In this document: positions 49,441-62,700 of the stretch, piece after piece | Layout of the letters: every line of letters begins with the position of its first letter | Position numbering within the stretch: the first letter of the stretch is position 1 | NCBI GenBank assembly: GCA_014898425.1 | Contig: RCSZ01000001.1 | Span: 558,001-622,000, forward strand | From: Botryotinia globosa | Lineage: Eukaryota > Ascomycota > Leotiomycetes > Helotiales > Sclerotiniaceae | DNA: 64,000 nucleotides | Reading direction: 5' to 3' | Translations under genes and position numbers: made by a program | The notes under the pieces: model-generated | The model's database searches: none | Told to the model about the DNA's origin: nothing | Seen by the model: only the letters and a program-made list of their open reading frames with translations

Positions 49441-49580
49441 TCGATTATATTGATATTTATAATTGATATAGAATATTGTGATTTTATTGGAATGAATTTG
49501 TTTCTATATTATAATAATTAACTGAAGTTTATTTAATAGAATTGAAATATTTTTAATAAATTAAAAATAAATTAAGAAAC

Positions 49581-49742
49581 TGTTGATATAATCATGAGGA
49601 TGGTGAAGACAATATAGTACTATGGTTCACACTGTTGTAATATTGCTCGAGGTTCTAAAAGCTAGGGCTACAAAACGTTCATACTATAGTGCCGAGGCAC
49701 TAGCGCAAGCGCTAGTGCGGTCACATGATCCCTGTCTCGACA
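49581..49742. mobile_element. Solo LTR (family 3), well preserved, 162 bp
   Basis: Starts TGTTGATA, ends TCTCGACA, and is flanked by GAAAC on both sides (49576-49580 and 49743-49747), an exact 5-bp target duplication. It carries a perfect 10-bp palindrome GCACTAGCGC-AA-GCGCTAGTGC at 49697-49718. Its GC-rich text contrasts with the mutated copy at 46913-47074. Confidence 0.88.
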
Positions 49743-49747
49743 GAAAC

Positions 49748-50560
49748 ATATTTATATTGATATATATATATCTATATTAATAATCTTTTAATAAAATAAT
49801 TTGTTTGTCTTTATTATTAGGTTAAATTCTTTATATAAATAATAAAGTTATTTAATTATTAATTATAGATAATAAAATATAAACTTTTTATTATTATCTA
49901 GTTTTATTATTATACTTTTTGATATAATATTTTATTATTATTATATAATATTATATTTATACTTTAAATCTTTGAATATTGTTTTAATTAATTGATTGAC
50001 TTTCTATATTATATTCAACGAGCTTTTTTCGGCCCTTCGGGGCTAAAAATAACTACGGAGAGCGTTAGCGAGCTTCTCTTATAACATTTTTTTCTTTATT
50101 TTTGTTATATTCATTGTAATCTTTTTATAAAAAATTATTTCTTTTTTTTCTATCATCTTTTTCTCCTTCTTTATTTCTATTAGAATTATTATTATTATTG
50201 TTTTGATATAATTGTTTACTTTTTTGTATAAGAATCTTATTATTATTAGTATAATATTGTTTTTATAATAATAATAAAGATTGTAATAGTAATAAATTGA
50301 CTTAACAAAAAGGGATTTTGATTGTTTTTAATTAGAATTGAATTATTGAATAAATGGTTTTCTTTATGAATTGAAATTGAATTAAATAAATTAAGTAGAT
50401 ATAGATTTCTTTAGATTATAGAATTGATATATAATTAATTTAATAAATTTAGTTTTTTATAAAATATTAAATTTAGAATTATTAGAATATTGAAAATAAT
50501 AATATACTTTTAATTCTAAAAATTTTTATTTAATATTGAAATTTTTATTTTTATTGATTA
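49748..50560. other. AT-rich DNA with a small GC-rich hairpin island
   Basis: Almost pure A/T except about 50018-50080, which holds GCCC-TTCG-GGGC (50032-50043, a UUCG-type hairpin) and GAGCGTTAGCGAGCTTCTC. Such GC clusters in AT DNA recall mitochondrial genomes, but no mitochondrial gene is seen beside it. Confidence 0.5.
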
Positions 50561-50860
50561 TATTAGAATAGATAATAGTAATGAATCAACTTAGATATAT
50601 TTTAATACAAAGACTTTTCATTACTTCTTCTAAACTATGAAAAACATACAATTTATAGGAAGCAAATTGCCTTCGATACAAGGACTTAAGATAAGAAATA
50701 AGGTTTCTGGAATATTTTGGGAAAGAAAGGGGTCCGTGAAGTATTCGGAAAAGAAAGGGGTCCGTGAAAGGGGTCCGTGAAAGAGATCCGGGATACAAAG
50801 TAGACCCGAGGGTCTCCCACCACGTGGCCTCACGTGCCGTATAACATTGTAACCTTGACA
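50561..50860 (-). mobile_element. Solo LTR (family 1), 300 bp
   Basis: Flanked by GATTA on both sides (50556-50560 and 50861-50865). The left end TATTAGAATAG is the mutated form of TGTCAGAATA, and the right end is ACCTTGACA. Inside is a short direct repeat (AAAGGGGTCCGTGAA, three times, 50735-50780) not found in the other copies. Orientation is given as for the LTR at 44363. Confidence 0.85.
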
Positions 50861-51401
50861 GATTAAGAGTGGTTTCTATAAAATAGAAGTTAATTATAAT
50901 ATAATATATTAATTAAAGTCTAAAGATTGACATTGATTAGATTAATTATTAATATAAGATATTTTAGATTTTGATAATAGTATATATAGACTTTTATTTA
51001 TAATTCTTTATTATATATTTTTTAATCGAAATATAAAATCTTTTTTTAAAAATACATCAATAATCTTTTGTTTTATTTATTCTTTATAACTTAATTAAAT
51101 TATATTAATTAAAGTTATAATTAAATTATATTAATTAAAGTTATATATATTAATTGAATTATATATATAATATATTTAGTAATATAAAATTTATATAAAT
51201 ATAGCTTATATCTAAATTTATATAAAAAATATATATTAATTATTTGAAAATACTTTGATATAAAACATTCGAATATTATAAAATGATTTGATTATAACTT
51301 TTAATTAAAATATATTAATCATTGATATTCATACGATTTGAACTTGTAGAAATTTTTGATTTCTTTTATATTTAAATTTTCTTTAATATTGAAAAAGTAA
51401 T
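50861..51401. other. AT-rich DNA, no feature
   Basis: Nearly pure A/T with a short tandem duplication of TTAAAGTTATAATTAAATTA-like text at about 51090-51150. Nothing else seen. Confidence 0.5.
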
Positions 51402-51636
51402 TGTGTGAACAAGGGAATTCACCTATAGGGAATTCACTTCAAGGAAATGACCTCAATACAAAGGCTACTGTATTGAAAGGATTAAGCGGATGCGAAAGAG
51501 ACTAGCTCTTTCAGTAGTGTCTATATAAGACCTACTACTTTCCCATTTAGCTAGTTCTTTAGATAGAATACAATTAGATATACAGGACCTACATATTTGT
51601 AGGTGCTACGTCTTCCGTATCCTTCTCGAACCAACA
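51402..51636 (+). mobile_element. Solo LTR (family 4), 235 bp, little mutated
   Basis: Begins TGTGTGAACAAGG, ends CGAACCAACA, flanked by GTAAT on both sides (51397-51401 and 51637-51641). It contains TATATAAG (about 51523) followed by pyrimidine-rich text, as expected of an LTR promoter. Its balanced composition in A/T surroundings points to recent insertion or escape from RIP. Confidence 0.88.
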
Positions 51637-51641
51637 GTAAT

Positions 51642-52044
51642 ATTCCTAATTACTAATTAATTTATCAAATACATTGATTTTAATAACTAATGATATATTT
51701 AATTTATTTATATTTATACTTATATTTTTATAGAAAATATAATCCTTTAATTAAAAAGCTTTCGGAAATTATTTTATTATATCAACAAATAATAAATAAT
51801 TAATTAAATAAATTGAGTAAAGTATATAATTTTACTAAAATTTAATAAAGTTCTAATTATATAAAATATTACTAAATCAAACTAATATTATAGTATTAGG
51901 ATATATATATAGTAGTAAGCTGTCGAGACTTCAATCCCTGATATTATGCCTTTTAAATCAGATTGTATATATAGCATAATAATAAAATTTATAATTTCTA
52001 TTGGTTTTTATATACATAACAAAATATTAGGGATTTTATTAAAT
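51642..52044. other. AT-rich DNA, no feature
   Basis: Near-pure A/T. A phrase around 51920-51990 (AATCCCTGATATTATGCC...TTTTAAATCAGATT) recurs at about 53275-53310, so an unrecognised repeat is present. Confidence 0.4.
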
Positions 52045-52989
52045 AAATACCAGGGGCCTGCGAGCCCCCGGACCCCTTGCTTTTTGAGAAAGTATTATAT
52101 AATTATATTTATTATTATAAAAATCTAAAAAAGAAATTTTATTGAAAGCTTGCAGGCGAAGTCGGTTTATCTCTTTTATTTTTTATTTTTTATTTTTTAT
52201 TTTTTATTTTTTATTTTTTATTTTTTATTTTTTATTTTTTATTTTTTATTTTTTATTTTTTATTTTTTATTTTTTATTTTTTATTTTTTATTTTTTATTT
52301 TTTATTTTTTTAGTGGGTCACCTTACTTCGAATCATCAATTATACTATTGAATTACGAAAGCTATAATATTAAAATAATTTTTATTAATTTTAGGCTCAT
52401 TATATTCAATATAACCCTCTTTCAATTGATTATATAAGCTCTAATTATATCTATACTAATTAAACTTCAATTCTTTAGAAAACCCTTAGTTTTGAAGCTA
52501 GCAATATAAAAAATATATCATTTGAAAGCCCTTAGCTTTTTATATATAGTTATAACTTTTCTGTTTTTTTATTCAATTCATATTAGCTTGAATAAACTAA
52601 TTTAAATGATTTCATTAAAAAAGCTTAGAATTTTATATTACAAAATTTATACTATTTCAATTCGAACCCTTTATAAAACCTTCAGTTTTAAAGCTAGCAA
52701 TATAAAAAATATATTATTTGAAAGTTTTTAGCTTTTTATATATAGTTATCACTTTTTTTTTTTTTTTTTAATTTATATTAATTTGAATAAACTAATTTAA
52801 ATAATTTCATTGAAAAAATCTAAGTGTTATAGTTATAATGTTAAGAAAGTCGAATCAATTAGATTGTTTGAATTCAGTTAATCAGATTACTTGAATCAGA
52901 TCTCACTAAGTGAGGTTCTCTTTTTTCGTATCTATATACATTTTCGGCTCTCACGAGCGATAAGAATATTAAGGAGATAAACCTCTAAT
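52045..52989 (-). repeat. Dispersed AT-rich repeat, copy Q (inverted relative to P)
   Basis: Its left end ACCAGGGGCCTGCGAGCC is the reverse complement of the right end of copy P. It then holds the heptamer tract, the tRNA-like segment in reverse (52311-52362), and the body ending AAGGAGATAAACCTC. P and Q lie about 3.2 kb apart, head to head across the minisatellite and several solo LTRs. Confidence 0.75.
52174..52310. repeat. (TTTTTTA)n tract, about 19 copies
   Basis: Regular 7-base units, the reverse complement of the tract in copy P but about half as long. Confidence 0.95.
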
Positions 52990-53717
52990 CATTCTAAAAT
53001 CTTAAAGTTTACTTAATTTAAAATAGATCTTTATATCAAAAAGTATATTAATAAAACAAAAATATATTTATTTAATATTTGAATATTCTAAATTTATTAG
53101 TAATTATAAATTATAAATAATAAAGATATTAAATAATATAATAATATTATTATGAATCATATAATTAACATATATATAATATTCTCTATAATTATTAGTC
53201 TTTTCAAAATGAAAAAAATAAAAAAGGAGAGCTCTATTAGAATATATATATATAATAATAAACTATTAGAATTCAAACCCTAATACTATGCCTTTTAGAT
53301 CAGATTACATGCATGGCGTAGTAGTAAAGCTTATAACTTCTATTGAATTCGATGTATATTTCGATTCATACACGTACTAAAATTAGATTTAAAAGAGATA
53401 TTAGAAATTATTTTTAAGTATTTAGATTACTAATTTGTATTTTTAAACTAATTAAATACTAGTCTATATATATATATAGCTAGTTTTAGGATTGAATGGA
53501 ATTAATAATAAATCGATTTAAAATTGATTTTTAATATCAAGATTGAATAAATTAGTTATCTTTTAAATTGATTCTTTATTTTATTTGATATAAAATAAAG
53601 TGAGTATTTTAATATAAAGAATATTAACATATCACCCGTTTTAGATAGCAATATAGCTTAAATATATCATTTAAACCCCTAATTGTTTATGCTTAATTAG
53701 GTTTAGCTTTATAAATA

Positions 53718-54775
53718 TAAGTCGAATACCCCACTTTCGGGCCACCCCTCTTTCAGGCCACCCTTTTACACCAAAAATTACTTTTTTGATTTATCAATAT
53801 CTTTATTAATATTGAATATAATTTAATGGAAATTTAGATCTATATAATTCGAATAATTTTTAATATATTTTGAAATTTTTAGACTTTTAGAATTTTTCTG
53901 GATCGATTTCTAAGACTTTAAAATATCGATTTTCAATTTATATATAAATCATATATAAATTTAAAATTTCATAAAATCTATTATGAGCGAATCTTTGTAC
54001 TGGTTACATGGCCTACTTTTGCAGCTAGTATTTATAGCCCTTTTTCTTATAGTTTAGAAACAACAATCAATTCCCACTCATTAAACTTCTAATATATCTT
54101 GTGAAACATTATATAAAGCCTCTCTCTCCTTTTCTCTATTCGAGGCAATACATCATAGTAACTTTCCTACAGTATATGCAAAAAACTACTCTATGACTCT
54201 ACCACCTTCTACTCTTTTACATTATAATAAATTTTAAGGAAAAATAGCTAAAAATAAATTTTAAAATTTTATTATAAATTTATAAGATATTCAATTTGAA
54301 AAATCTTAAAAAAATGAAAAATTCCTTATAAATAAATATTTAAAGGAGTACTCTTAGAATTACAGGAACTATTTATATTATTTTCAATTCATTGTATATT
54401 ATATCTCTATATTTGTTCATTTTTTTTAAAAGAATTTAAATTTTTATATAGATTGAGATTTGAGTTTTTCAAAAAGATATATAATTTTCTTTTAATAATT
54501 ATTATTGAAAAGTTATTAAAGATTATATAAAAGTTTAAAATTTATATATAATTCCTATACAAATTCAAAAATCGATATTTTAAAGCTCTAAAGCTCTAAA
54601 TCTCAATCCACGAAAATCCTAAAATTCCAATTTTTTTAATATAAACTTAGAATAATTTAAATTATATAAATATCAATTTCTATCAAATTATATTCAATAT
54701 TGATAGAGATATTGATAGGCCAAAAAAGTGATTTTTGGTGTAAAAGGGTGGTCCGAAAGTAGAGTGGTCGACTTA
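53718..54775. mobile_element. Foldback/MITE-like element with TIRs of about 240 bp
   Basis: The left end TAAGTCGAATACCCCACTTT and the right end (reverse complement) TAAGTCGACCACTCTACTTT match imperfectly, and the match continues inward through CCACCCTTTTACACCAAAAA, TATCAATATC and TTTAAAATATCGATTTT for about 240 bp per arm. The core (about 53985-54230) is less AT-rich than the arms. No transposase is seen. A TA target site is possible but not proven. Confidence 0.7.
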
Positions 54776-54964
54776 GAACTTAGGGTTTATTTATAAAAGA
54801 TTTATAAACAAATTCGATATAAATTCGAATGAATTGATTTTATAAAATGATATTCAATAATTCAATAACTTAATAATTACATATACATAATATATAGTCT
54901 TAAATCAAGATAATTCCCTTTTAAAACTAATTTAAACTAATTGAACTTATAATCTATTAAAGAT

Positions 54965-55098
54965 TATTGAAGGCTTACCTCCTTAATATTCTTGCTGTTC
55001 GTAAGGATCGAAGTAATATATATACAAAAAATGAGAAACTCTTGCTTAGTGAAATCTGATTCAAGTGATCTAATTGATTTGATTTCTTTAGTATTATA
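54965..55098 (+). repeat. Partial third copy of the dispersed repeat
   Basis: Matches the left part of copy P (ACCTCCTTAATATTCTTG, AGTGAAATCTGATTCAAGTG) in the same orientation; it lacks the tRNA-like segment and heptamer tract. Confidence 0.65.
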
Positions 55099-58000
55099 AT
55101 ATAGTATAATAATCAAAATAGAAATTATATTTTTCAATAAATTATTTCGAATGAATTGAATAAAAAATAATAAAATAGATAACTATATAAATCAAAATAA
55201 AGACTTTTCAATAATCTAGTTTTTATATTATTAATATTATATATATATATATATATATTATTTAATACTTTTTTTTCAATTTTAATAAGAGTTGGGCCCC
55301 GGCTTATCGTACATTTAAGCGAGATTAGAGTAACCACTTAATTTCATACATTTTATTTTAAAAATTCAATTATTATTCTAAAATTTATTATTTTTAATTC
55401 AAATTCAAAATAAATATTGAATATAATTATAAAAATAATTATTATAGATTTTATCAAAATTGGTATACTTCTTAATACTTTAGAATCATTTAAATTAAAA
55501 TTGATAAAAAATCCTGGGAATAGATTGCTTTAAATTTAGATATATTACAATCTATTATAAAAAGTATATTTAAGTTTAATTTGATTAAAAGAATTTGGAA
55601 AAAAAAAATTATTAAAAGTTTATAATAATTATTAAAAAGATTTATCGAATTATAAGAATAATTGCTAAAATTAGAATAGAAAAAGAATGATTTTTAAATA
55701 AATAAAAAATATACTTGGTATTGATATTTCGATATATATAATTCAAAAGGAATTATATTGATATAATATTACGGAGGAATAGATACGTTGATTGGATACA
55801 TTTGATCACTTGGTTGATATATATAAAGATAATAAATTAGATTGACTTGAGATTTGATTATAAAAATCATATCTATTTTATATACTTTGATTAAACTGTA
55901 AAATAGTTTAATTAGATATTAGGGTTTACAAATATGAGGAATAAAGATCTATATTGTAATTATGATAATAATACTTCGAAGGAGTATTTCGATCGATTAT
56001 GTATTGTTACATGAGACAGTGAATTCCGTGATATATAAATATAAAAAGTATATAATATATTCTAAACTTTTTATCTTAAAAATACAAATAAAAAAAAGGC
56101 TAGACTTTGCTTATAAATATCGCTAATAAAAAACTAATAATACTACTACTATTAAATCAAAAAGAAAAGATTAGAGATTAATTATATAATCGAATGAAAA
56201 CATTTTCGAGCTGGAAAAAGTAGATAGGATATAGATTACTAAATGAATTAATAAAAAAAAGTGTATTGATTATATTAAATTAATATATTAATTAGAAAGA
56301 GTATTAATAATAATATAAGATATAATTAATTAGAATTATAAATCCCTATTAATCTTTTTAGAAAAGCTTGAAAGCAATAAAAACATTATTTTCAAAATAT
56401 ATATACAATAAATCCTTAAATATATTGTATTCTTATTATTCAATAAACTAGAATTTGAATATATATTTATAAAAAATGACTTTAAAATATATTTAAAATA
56501 TACTCATAAAACTCAATTAAAATATAATATATAAAACTTTGATTAACTACCCTTTTCTTTGAATCTTAATCCAATTGAGAAAGTATAATAATGAATAAAA
56601 AAGAAATTAAAAAAGCTATTATTTGTATCTACTTTTATAAAAAAATTGAAATATGAATTATAAGCTCTTTAAAATAAAATAAATCCTTTAGATTTCAAAC
56701 TATATACTGAGAAATTAACTTATAAGATTAAAAAAAAATTGAAACATAAAAATTAACTACTATTTATTAATATAAAGTACTAGGGCACAGATAGTTATCG
56801 CCCGGGATTTCCCCGGATTTTGATTTCAACTATAATTTATTCAATCTATATTATTAAATCAATCATTCAATATTATGTTTTAAAATTTTTAGAATATCTT
56901 GATTTATATATATATATTAATATAATGAAATTCTATGAAAGTAATTCAATTGAATTGTTTAGTATTTCATACATCAGCCTTCTATTGTAATATAAGGCTT
57001 AATTTTATATTTTATATTAATTTCTAAATTTATAAATAATTCATTATTTAATATATTCCAAACTATTTATAAAATACTTTTTAGTTTTTGTTTAGCATAT
57101 TCCGATTGATTTTTATTTACTATAATATCGGGAAATATTTTGAAAATATATATTTTTAAATATTATCAAATATACTCTATAAAATTAAAATTGGGATTAT
57201 AAAAAGATTAGAGATTAATTATAGAAATACTCTTTTTTTAAAATTGTTGTTTTTAATAAATATTAATTAAATCACTTAATATTATTATAATATTAAGGGA
57301 ACTAATTATAATAATAAAATTCTATTATTATAATAAAATAATAAAAATTCAATGATATAAGAAAAATTTCTTATATTCTTTATTCTCTTTATATAAGAAA
57401 GAATATTATTATAAAAATAAAATAAAAAATTCTTTATTAAAAAGGAAATCCTTTATTAATTCTTTATTCAAAATAATAATTTATTATTTTGAAAAATTTG
57501 AAATATAATGTAAAAGCTAATCCAAATACAAAATGATAGACACAATCTTATACAATATTATTTTTCCTTTTTTTTTATTATAAAAATTGATTGCAAATCA
57601 ATAAAGAAAATTGATAAAATTGATTACAAAATCAGAAATTTCAAGTATACTACGTATATATTATAGATTTGCACTACCTATGTACAGGGGGTAGGAAAAA
57701 GCATAAATAAGTGACTTGGATCCCTATATTCAGATCTTTTTCTAATATCTACTTTTATATATATATATGAATATACAATTCAATAATAAATTCTATCTAT
57801 TCTATTAGCCTAAGCTTTCAATATAGTATTATTTTAATACTATTCCCAATTCGGTTTAGCTTATCCCACATTAAACGAGTAATCAACGATAGATTATGAG
57901 CTTGGTATAGCTAAGAATTATATAATTTATTATTTATTTAATTACAATTCAAATTTTAAATAAAATTCAAAATTAGATTGTTTATTTTAAATCAAAAAAT

Positions 58001-59713
58001 TATACTTTTTAATATAAAATATTTAAAAATTCAAAAACATTTCAAAAAACAATTATTCTGTTTAAATCTATTATTCAAAATCAATTTTTTTTATTTTTTT
58101 ATTCAATATCTTTATTTATATAAAGAATATTTTAATATTCGAATATTTCATATTTGAAAATAGTATAAAGGAATTTCAGAATCTTATTCTGAATAATAAA
58201 ATCTTTAATACTTTTTAAATAACCTTTGAAATTAATAAAGAAATAAAAGAAAATTATTAAAATCCTATCTATTCTATTTATAAATATTATAAAAAAGAAA
58301 TCATTTATCAATTTTATAGGTTATTAACTAAAAATCTCAAAAAAAAAAAGATTTCGATTTTTTTTATTATTTATTTTATGGATTCAATATATATATAAAT
58401 TACAAAGGAAATACTTTTAAACTATTTAATTCATTTAATTCATTCAATTCATTTAATTTCTTTCAAATTTCTATTGAAATAGAAGGAATATATATATTAT
58501 AATATAATCCTTATTTTGAAGAACTAAAAAAATAAGAAAAATATAATCAAAGTTTTTAAAACTAAATAAAAATCGAATTAGAGTTTTATAAAATCTTAAA
58601 ATTCAATTCTTTAATATATTTCGCTGAATATATAGAAGATTGATAAAAGAAAATCAATCTTTTAGTATTCTAAAATATTATATATTTATAGAAGTCTATA
58701 ATATAATCACTATATATAAAATATTTTTAGAAACCTTTTTAAATAAATCAAAAAACTATGAAATTCTTATAGAATTTCAATTTTATTTTGAAATAAAATA
58801 TGAAATTCATTATTTTAAATTTTGAAGTATTCTAAATATATATTTCAAATTAAATTTCGATCAAAATATATTCGAAGAAAAACAATTTAAAAATTTGAAT
58901 CCCTTTTTTTAATAATCAATAAAGTATAGAAATTGAAAAGTATATTTTGAAAAGGTTTATTTAAAGTTAAACAATAATTCAATTATTCGATAAAAGCAAA
59001 TAATTGTATTATTAATTAATAATATCGAAAATATTATATATCAATTATAAAAAGTAATAAAACTTTATATAAAAATTTTAAAAATTAAAAATCTAAAGTT
59101 AATTTATTAATAATATTATAAAAATACTTTTAAAAAAGTATTTTTATTAGTAAAATAAAAAGTTTTAAATTAATAAAAAATTAATAAAAATAAGATATAA
59201 TATATTTTATTCTAAAAAAATATCAAAATATATCAAAATCTAATTTAAAAATAATATAATTCGAATAAATCGAATCAAATACAATATTATTAAAAAAATA
59301 AAATTCGAAATATTAATAAAAAATCAAGATTATTGAAAACTATTAAGATCATTAGAAACTAATAAGATTATTGGGGAAATAAAATTCAAATTTTCAATAA
59401 AAATCAAAATCATTAGAAACTAATAAGATCACCGGAAAAATAAAATTCGAATTTTTAATAAAAATCGAAATCATTGGGAAGAATTTAATATAAAAAAGTA
59501 TTAAAATTAAATTATTTATAATAAAAAAAACAATCTAATATTTATAATATTAATTTTAAAAATATATTATTAAAAAATATTTTAAAGATTTGTTTTAAAA
59601 CTATCTTATCAAATAAATTAATAAATAGAATATAAGTATATTCTTATTAATTTATTTATATTTTTAAATATATTTTTAAATAAATAGTTTTATTATAAAG
59701 ATATATATTAAAA
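55099..59713. other. 4.6 kb of AT-rich DNA, mostly unassignable
   Basis: Very few G or C bases. Islands of mixed sequence lie at 55285-55335, 55960-56030 (GTATTGTTACATGAGACAGT, which could be an LTR end), 56775-56820 and 57640-57900. No gene frame. A 5' LTR for the copia element on the right should lie somewhere here, but I cannot delimit it. Confidence 0.4.
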
Positions 59714-62700
59714 ATGAATATAAAGATATATTTTAATAATAAATTACTAGTAAAATATTTTAATTATATAAAATAGATTTAAAAAGCTAGTTTATTTTTA
59801 AAAATTAATAATTATATACCATATATTATTAATAATTCTAAAGAAAAACTTCAAATATTAATATATTTAAAAAGGAATTCTATAGATTTTAAATCTATAG
59901 AAATTCAAATAAAATATAATAATAAATTGAAAAAATATAATCAATATTACAATAAAGTATTAATAGTTATTAGATTAATAATAAATATTGATTTAAATAA
60001 AAAATTTAAAAATATTAAATCTACTATAAAACTTTGGAATATAATCAATAATATATTCGAAGAAGTTTTTTTAGATTTAATAAATCAATATTTTGATAAA
60101 AATTATTAATTCGAATTATAATGATTTTAATAATATTAATGAATATACAAGCCATATTGAATCCACTAATTGTTATTTAAAATCAATTAAAATTGATTTT
60201 TAAAATCAATTATTAATTTGGATTATATTTAAAGATTTAAATAATTATTTCGATTTTTTTAAATCAAGAAAAATTGAAGAATTATTAAAAGAATTATTAA
60301 AAGAAAATTTTAAAATTGATCTAAATAAACTATATTTTGAACTAAATTCTAAAGAGACTAGAATAAAAGATTTTTTAGAAATTAATAATATAAATAAAGT
60401 TATAAAATCTTTAAATATTATTCCTAATTACATTTTTTACAATAAAAAAGATTATTTAAAAAACAAATACTTTAAAAAACATCCTGAATTATTCAATAAA
60501 AATTATTCTAAAAATAATAATAAAAATAATTAATATAAAATTAATAAAACTATTAATAGAAAATTAATTAAAAAGAATAAATTCAAAAAGCCATTTAATA
60601 AAAAGATAAAAAATAATAAAAATAATAATAAAAAGAATTATAATAATCAAAATCCTAAGGAATTTATTCTAAAATTTAATGAATTAAATAAAAATTATAA
60701 TATAAATTATAATAATAATAATAATTCATTGAATTATAACATATTAGATATTATTAGTTCCCCCAAAAATGAATCAATTATTATAACATTATTATTAAAT
60801 AATAATAAAAAATATAATATTAATAAAATTAATAATAAAATTACTAAAAGCATTAATAAAAATATTAATATTAATAAAAATATTAATAAAAATATTAATA
60901 GATTTAAGAAAAATATTAATAAAAATATTAATATTAATAAAAATATTAATAAAAATATTAATATTAAAAATTATCAATAAAATAATATTAAAAATAATAA
61001 TATTATTTTAGATTCAAGAGTAACAAAGTATTATAACCCTAATAAAAATTAGTTAATAAATTATAAAATATATAATTCATCTAAATTCGTTATTACAGTC
61101 AATAATGAAATCATTCCAATTTATAAATATAGAGATATTCTATTAATTATTAATAATAAATCATTATTAATAAAAAATATAAAATTTATTTTTAATCTAA
61201 AATCGATTTTAATAAGTATTAAATTAACTATAAAAAAAGATTGGATTAGTTATATAAAGCCCCCTAAAAATAAATTTTATTTTAATTATAAAATATTAAA
61301 AATAAAAGTTATAGTAAAATAAATTAAAAATGCTTTCTATTTAAATTATAATATAAATTATTATTTATTAATAAAATATAATTCTGAAAAAATTATTAAT
61401 ATTATTAATAATAAAAATAAATACAATATTTATAAAATAAATCAAAAAAAAAATTCTAAAAAAGATTCAAATATTAATTCGAATATAAATTCAAATAATA
61501 ATAAAAAATCTAGTAAATTAAATATTAAAAAAAATAATAATCTTAATATTTTAGATTTATAATATAAATGCTTTGGATATATAAATAAAGAATATATTAT
61601 TAAAATTATTAAATTTAATAAAAAAGAATTAAATTAGATTTAAAAGTATACAAAAACTATCCTTTTAAAAAAATATATTAAAATATTAATAAAAATTTAT
61701 CAAAAATAAATCTAAATCCTTTTAATAAAATAAGTATTGATATTTTAGGATCTATAAAAAGCAGGTTTAAAAAAGAAAAATATATAATTACTTTTATTAA
61801 TTGAACTATTAGATTTGTATGAGTATATTTAATTAAAAATAAATTTAATACTTTTGAAATTTTAAAAGAATTCTATAATATAATATTAAATCAATTTAAT
61901 ATCAAAATAAAAATTATTAGAATTGATAATGCTTTTGAATTTAAATCAAATAAATGAAAGCTTTTTATAAAATCAAAAGGAATTTTAATGGAATACATCA
62001 GTCTATATATCTATTTACAAAATGGAATAGTCGAAAGATTAAATTTATATTTAATAAAAAGATTATTAATAATAATTAAAGAATTATTAGTACCTATAAA
62101 ATTATAACCTTATTTAATTCAAGATATAATATATATTAAAAATAGAATATATAATCGAATTATTAATACTTCTCCTTATAAAAAGCTATATAAAGAAGAT
62201 TCTGAATTAAATAATATAAAAACCTTAGATTTTCTTACTTTTATATATAAATATAAAGAGTAAAGAAATAATAAACTGGATTTTAAAGTATAAAAAGGAA
62301 TATTATTATTATATATATTACCTTATAATTTAATATTTTATATCCCTAATATAAATCGAATTATTAGTTTAAAAGATTTTATTATTTATAAGAATATTCA
62401 ATATTATTAAAATAATAATAATAATAATAATAATATTAAAAAAGATATTATTGATTTAAAACAAATAAAATTAAAAAATCTATTTAATAATAATTTTATT
62501 TCTTTTGAAACAGAAATTCAAGAAGATGATAGTTATTATAAAAATCATAAAAATAATAAAAATAATGATATTTATTATAAAAATTATAATATAAATAATG
62601 AAAATAATATTCATTATAAAAATTATAATATAAATAATAAAAATAATGAAAATAATAATATAAATCAGAAGTTAAATATAAATAATAAGTGTCCTATAAT

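Noticed and set aside
48344..49466. Frames rich in Phe/Tyr/Leu that look like hydrophobic membrane proteins
   Set aside because: They are readings of the heptamer and nine-base repeats; no start context or non-repeat domain supports a gene.
55960..56035. 5' LTR end of the right-hand copia element
   Set aside because: TTACATGAGACAGTG looks like an LTR junction but lies 3.7 kb from the gag start and no matching second terminus was confirmed.
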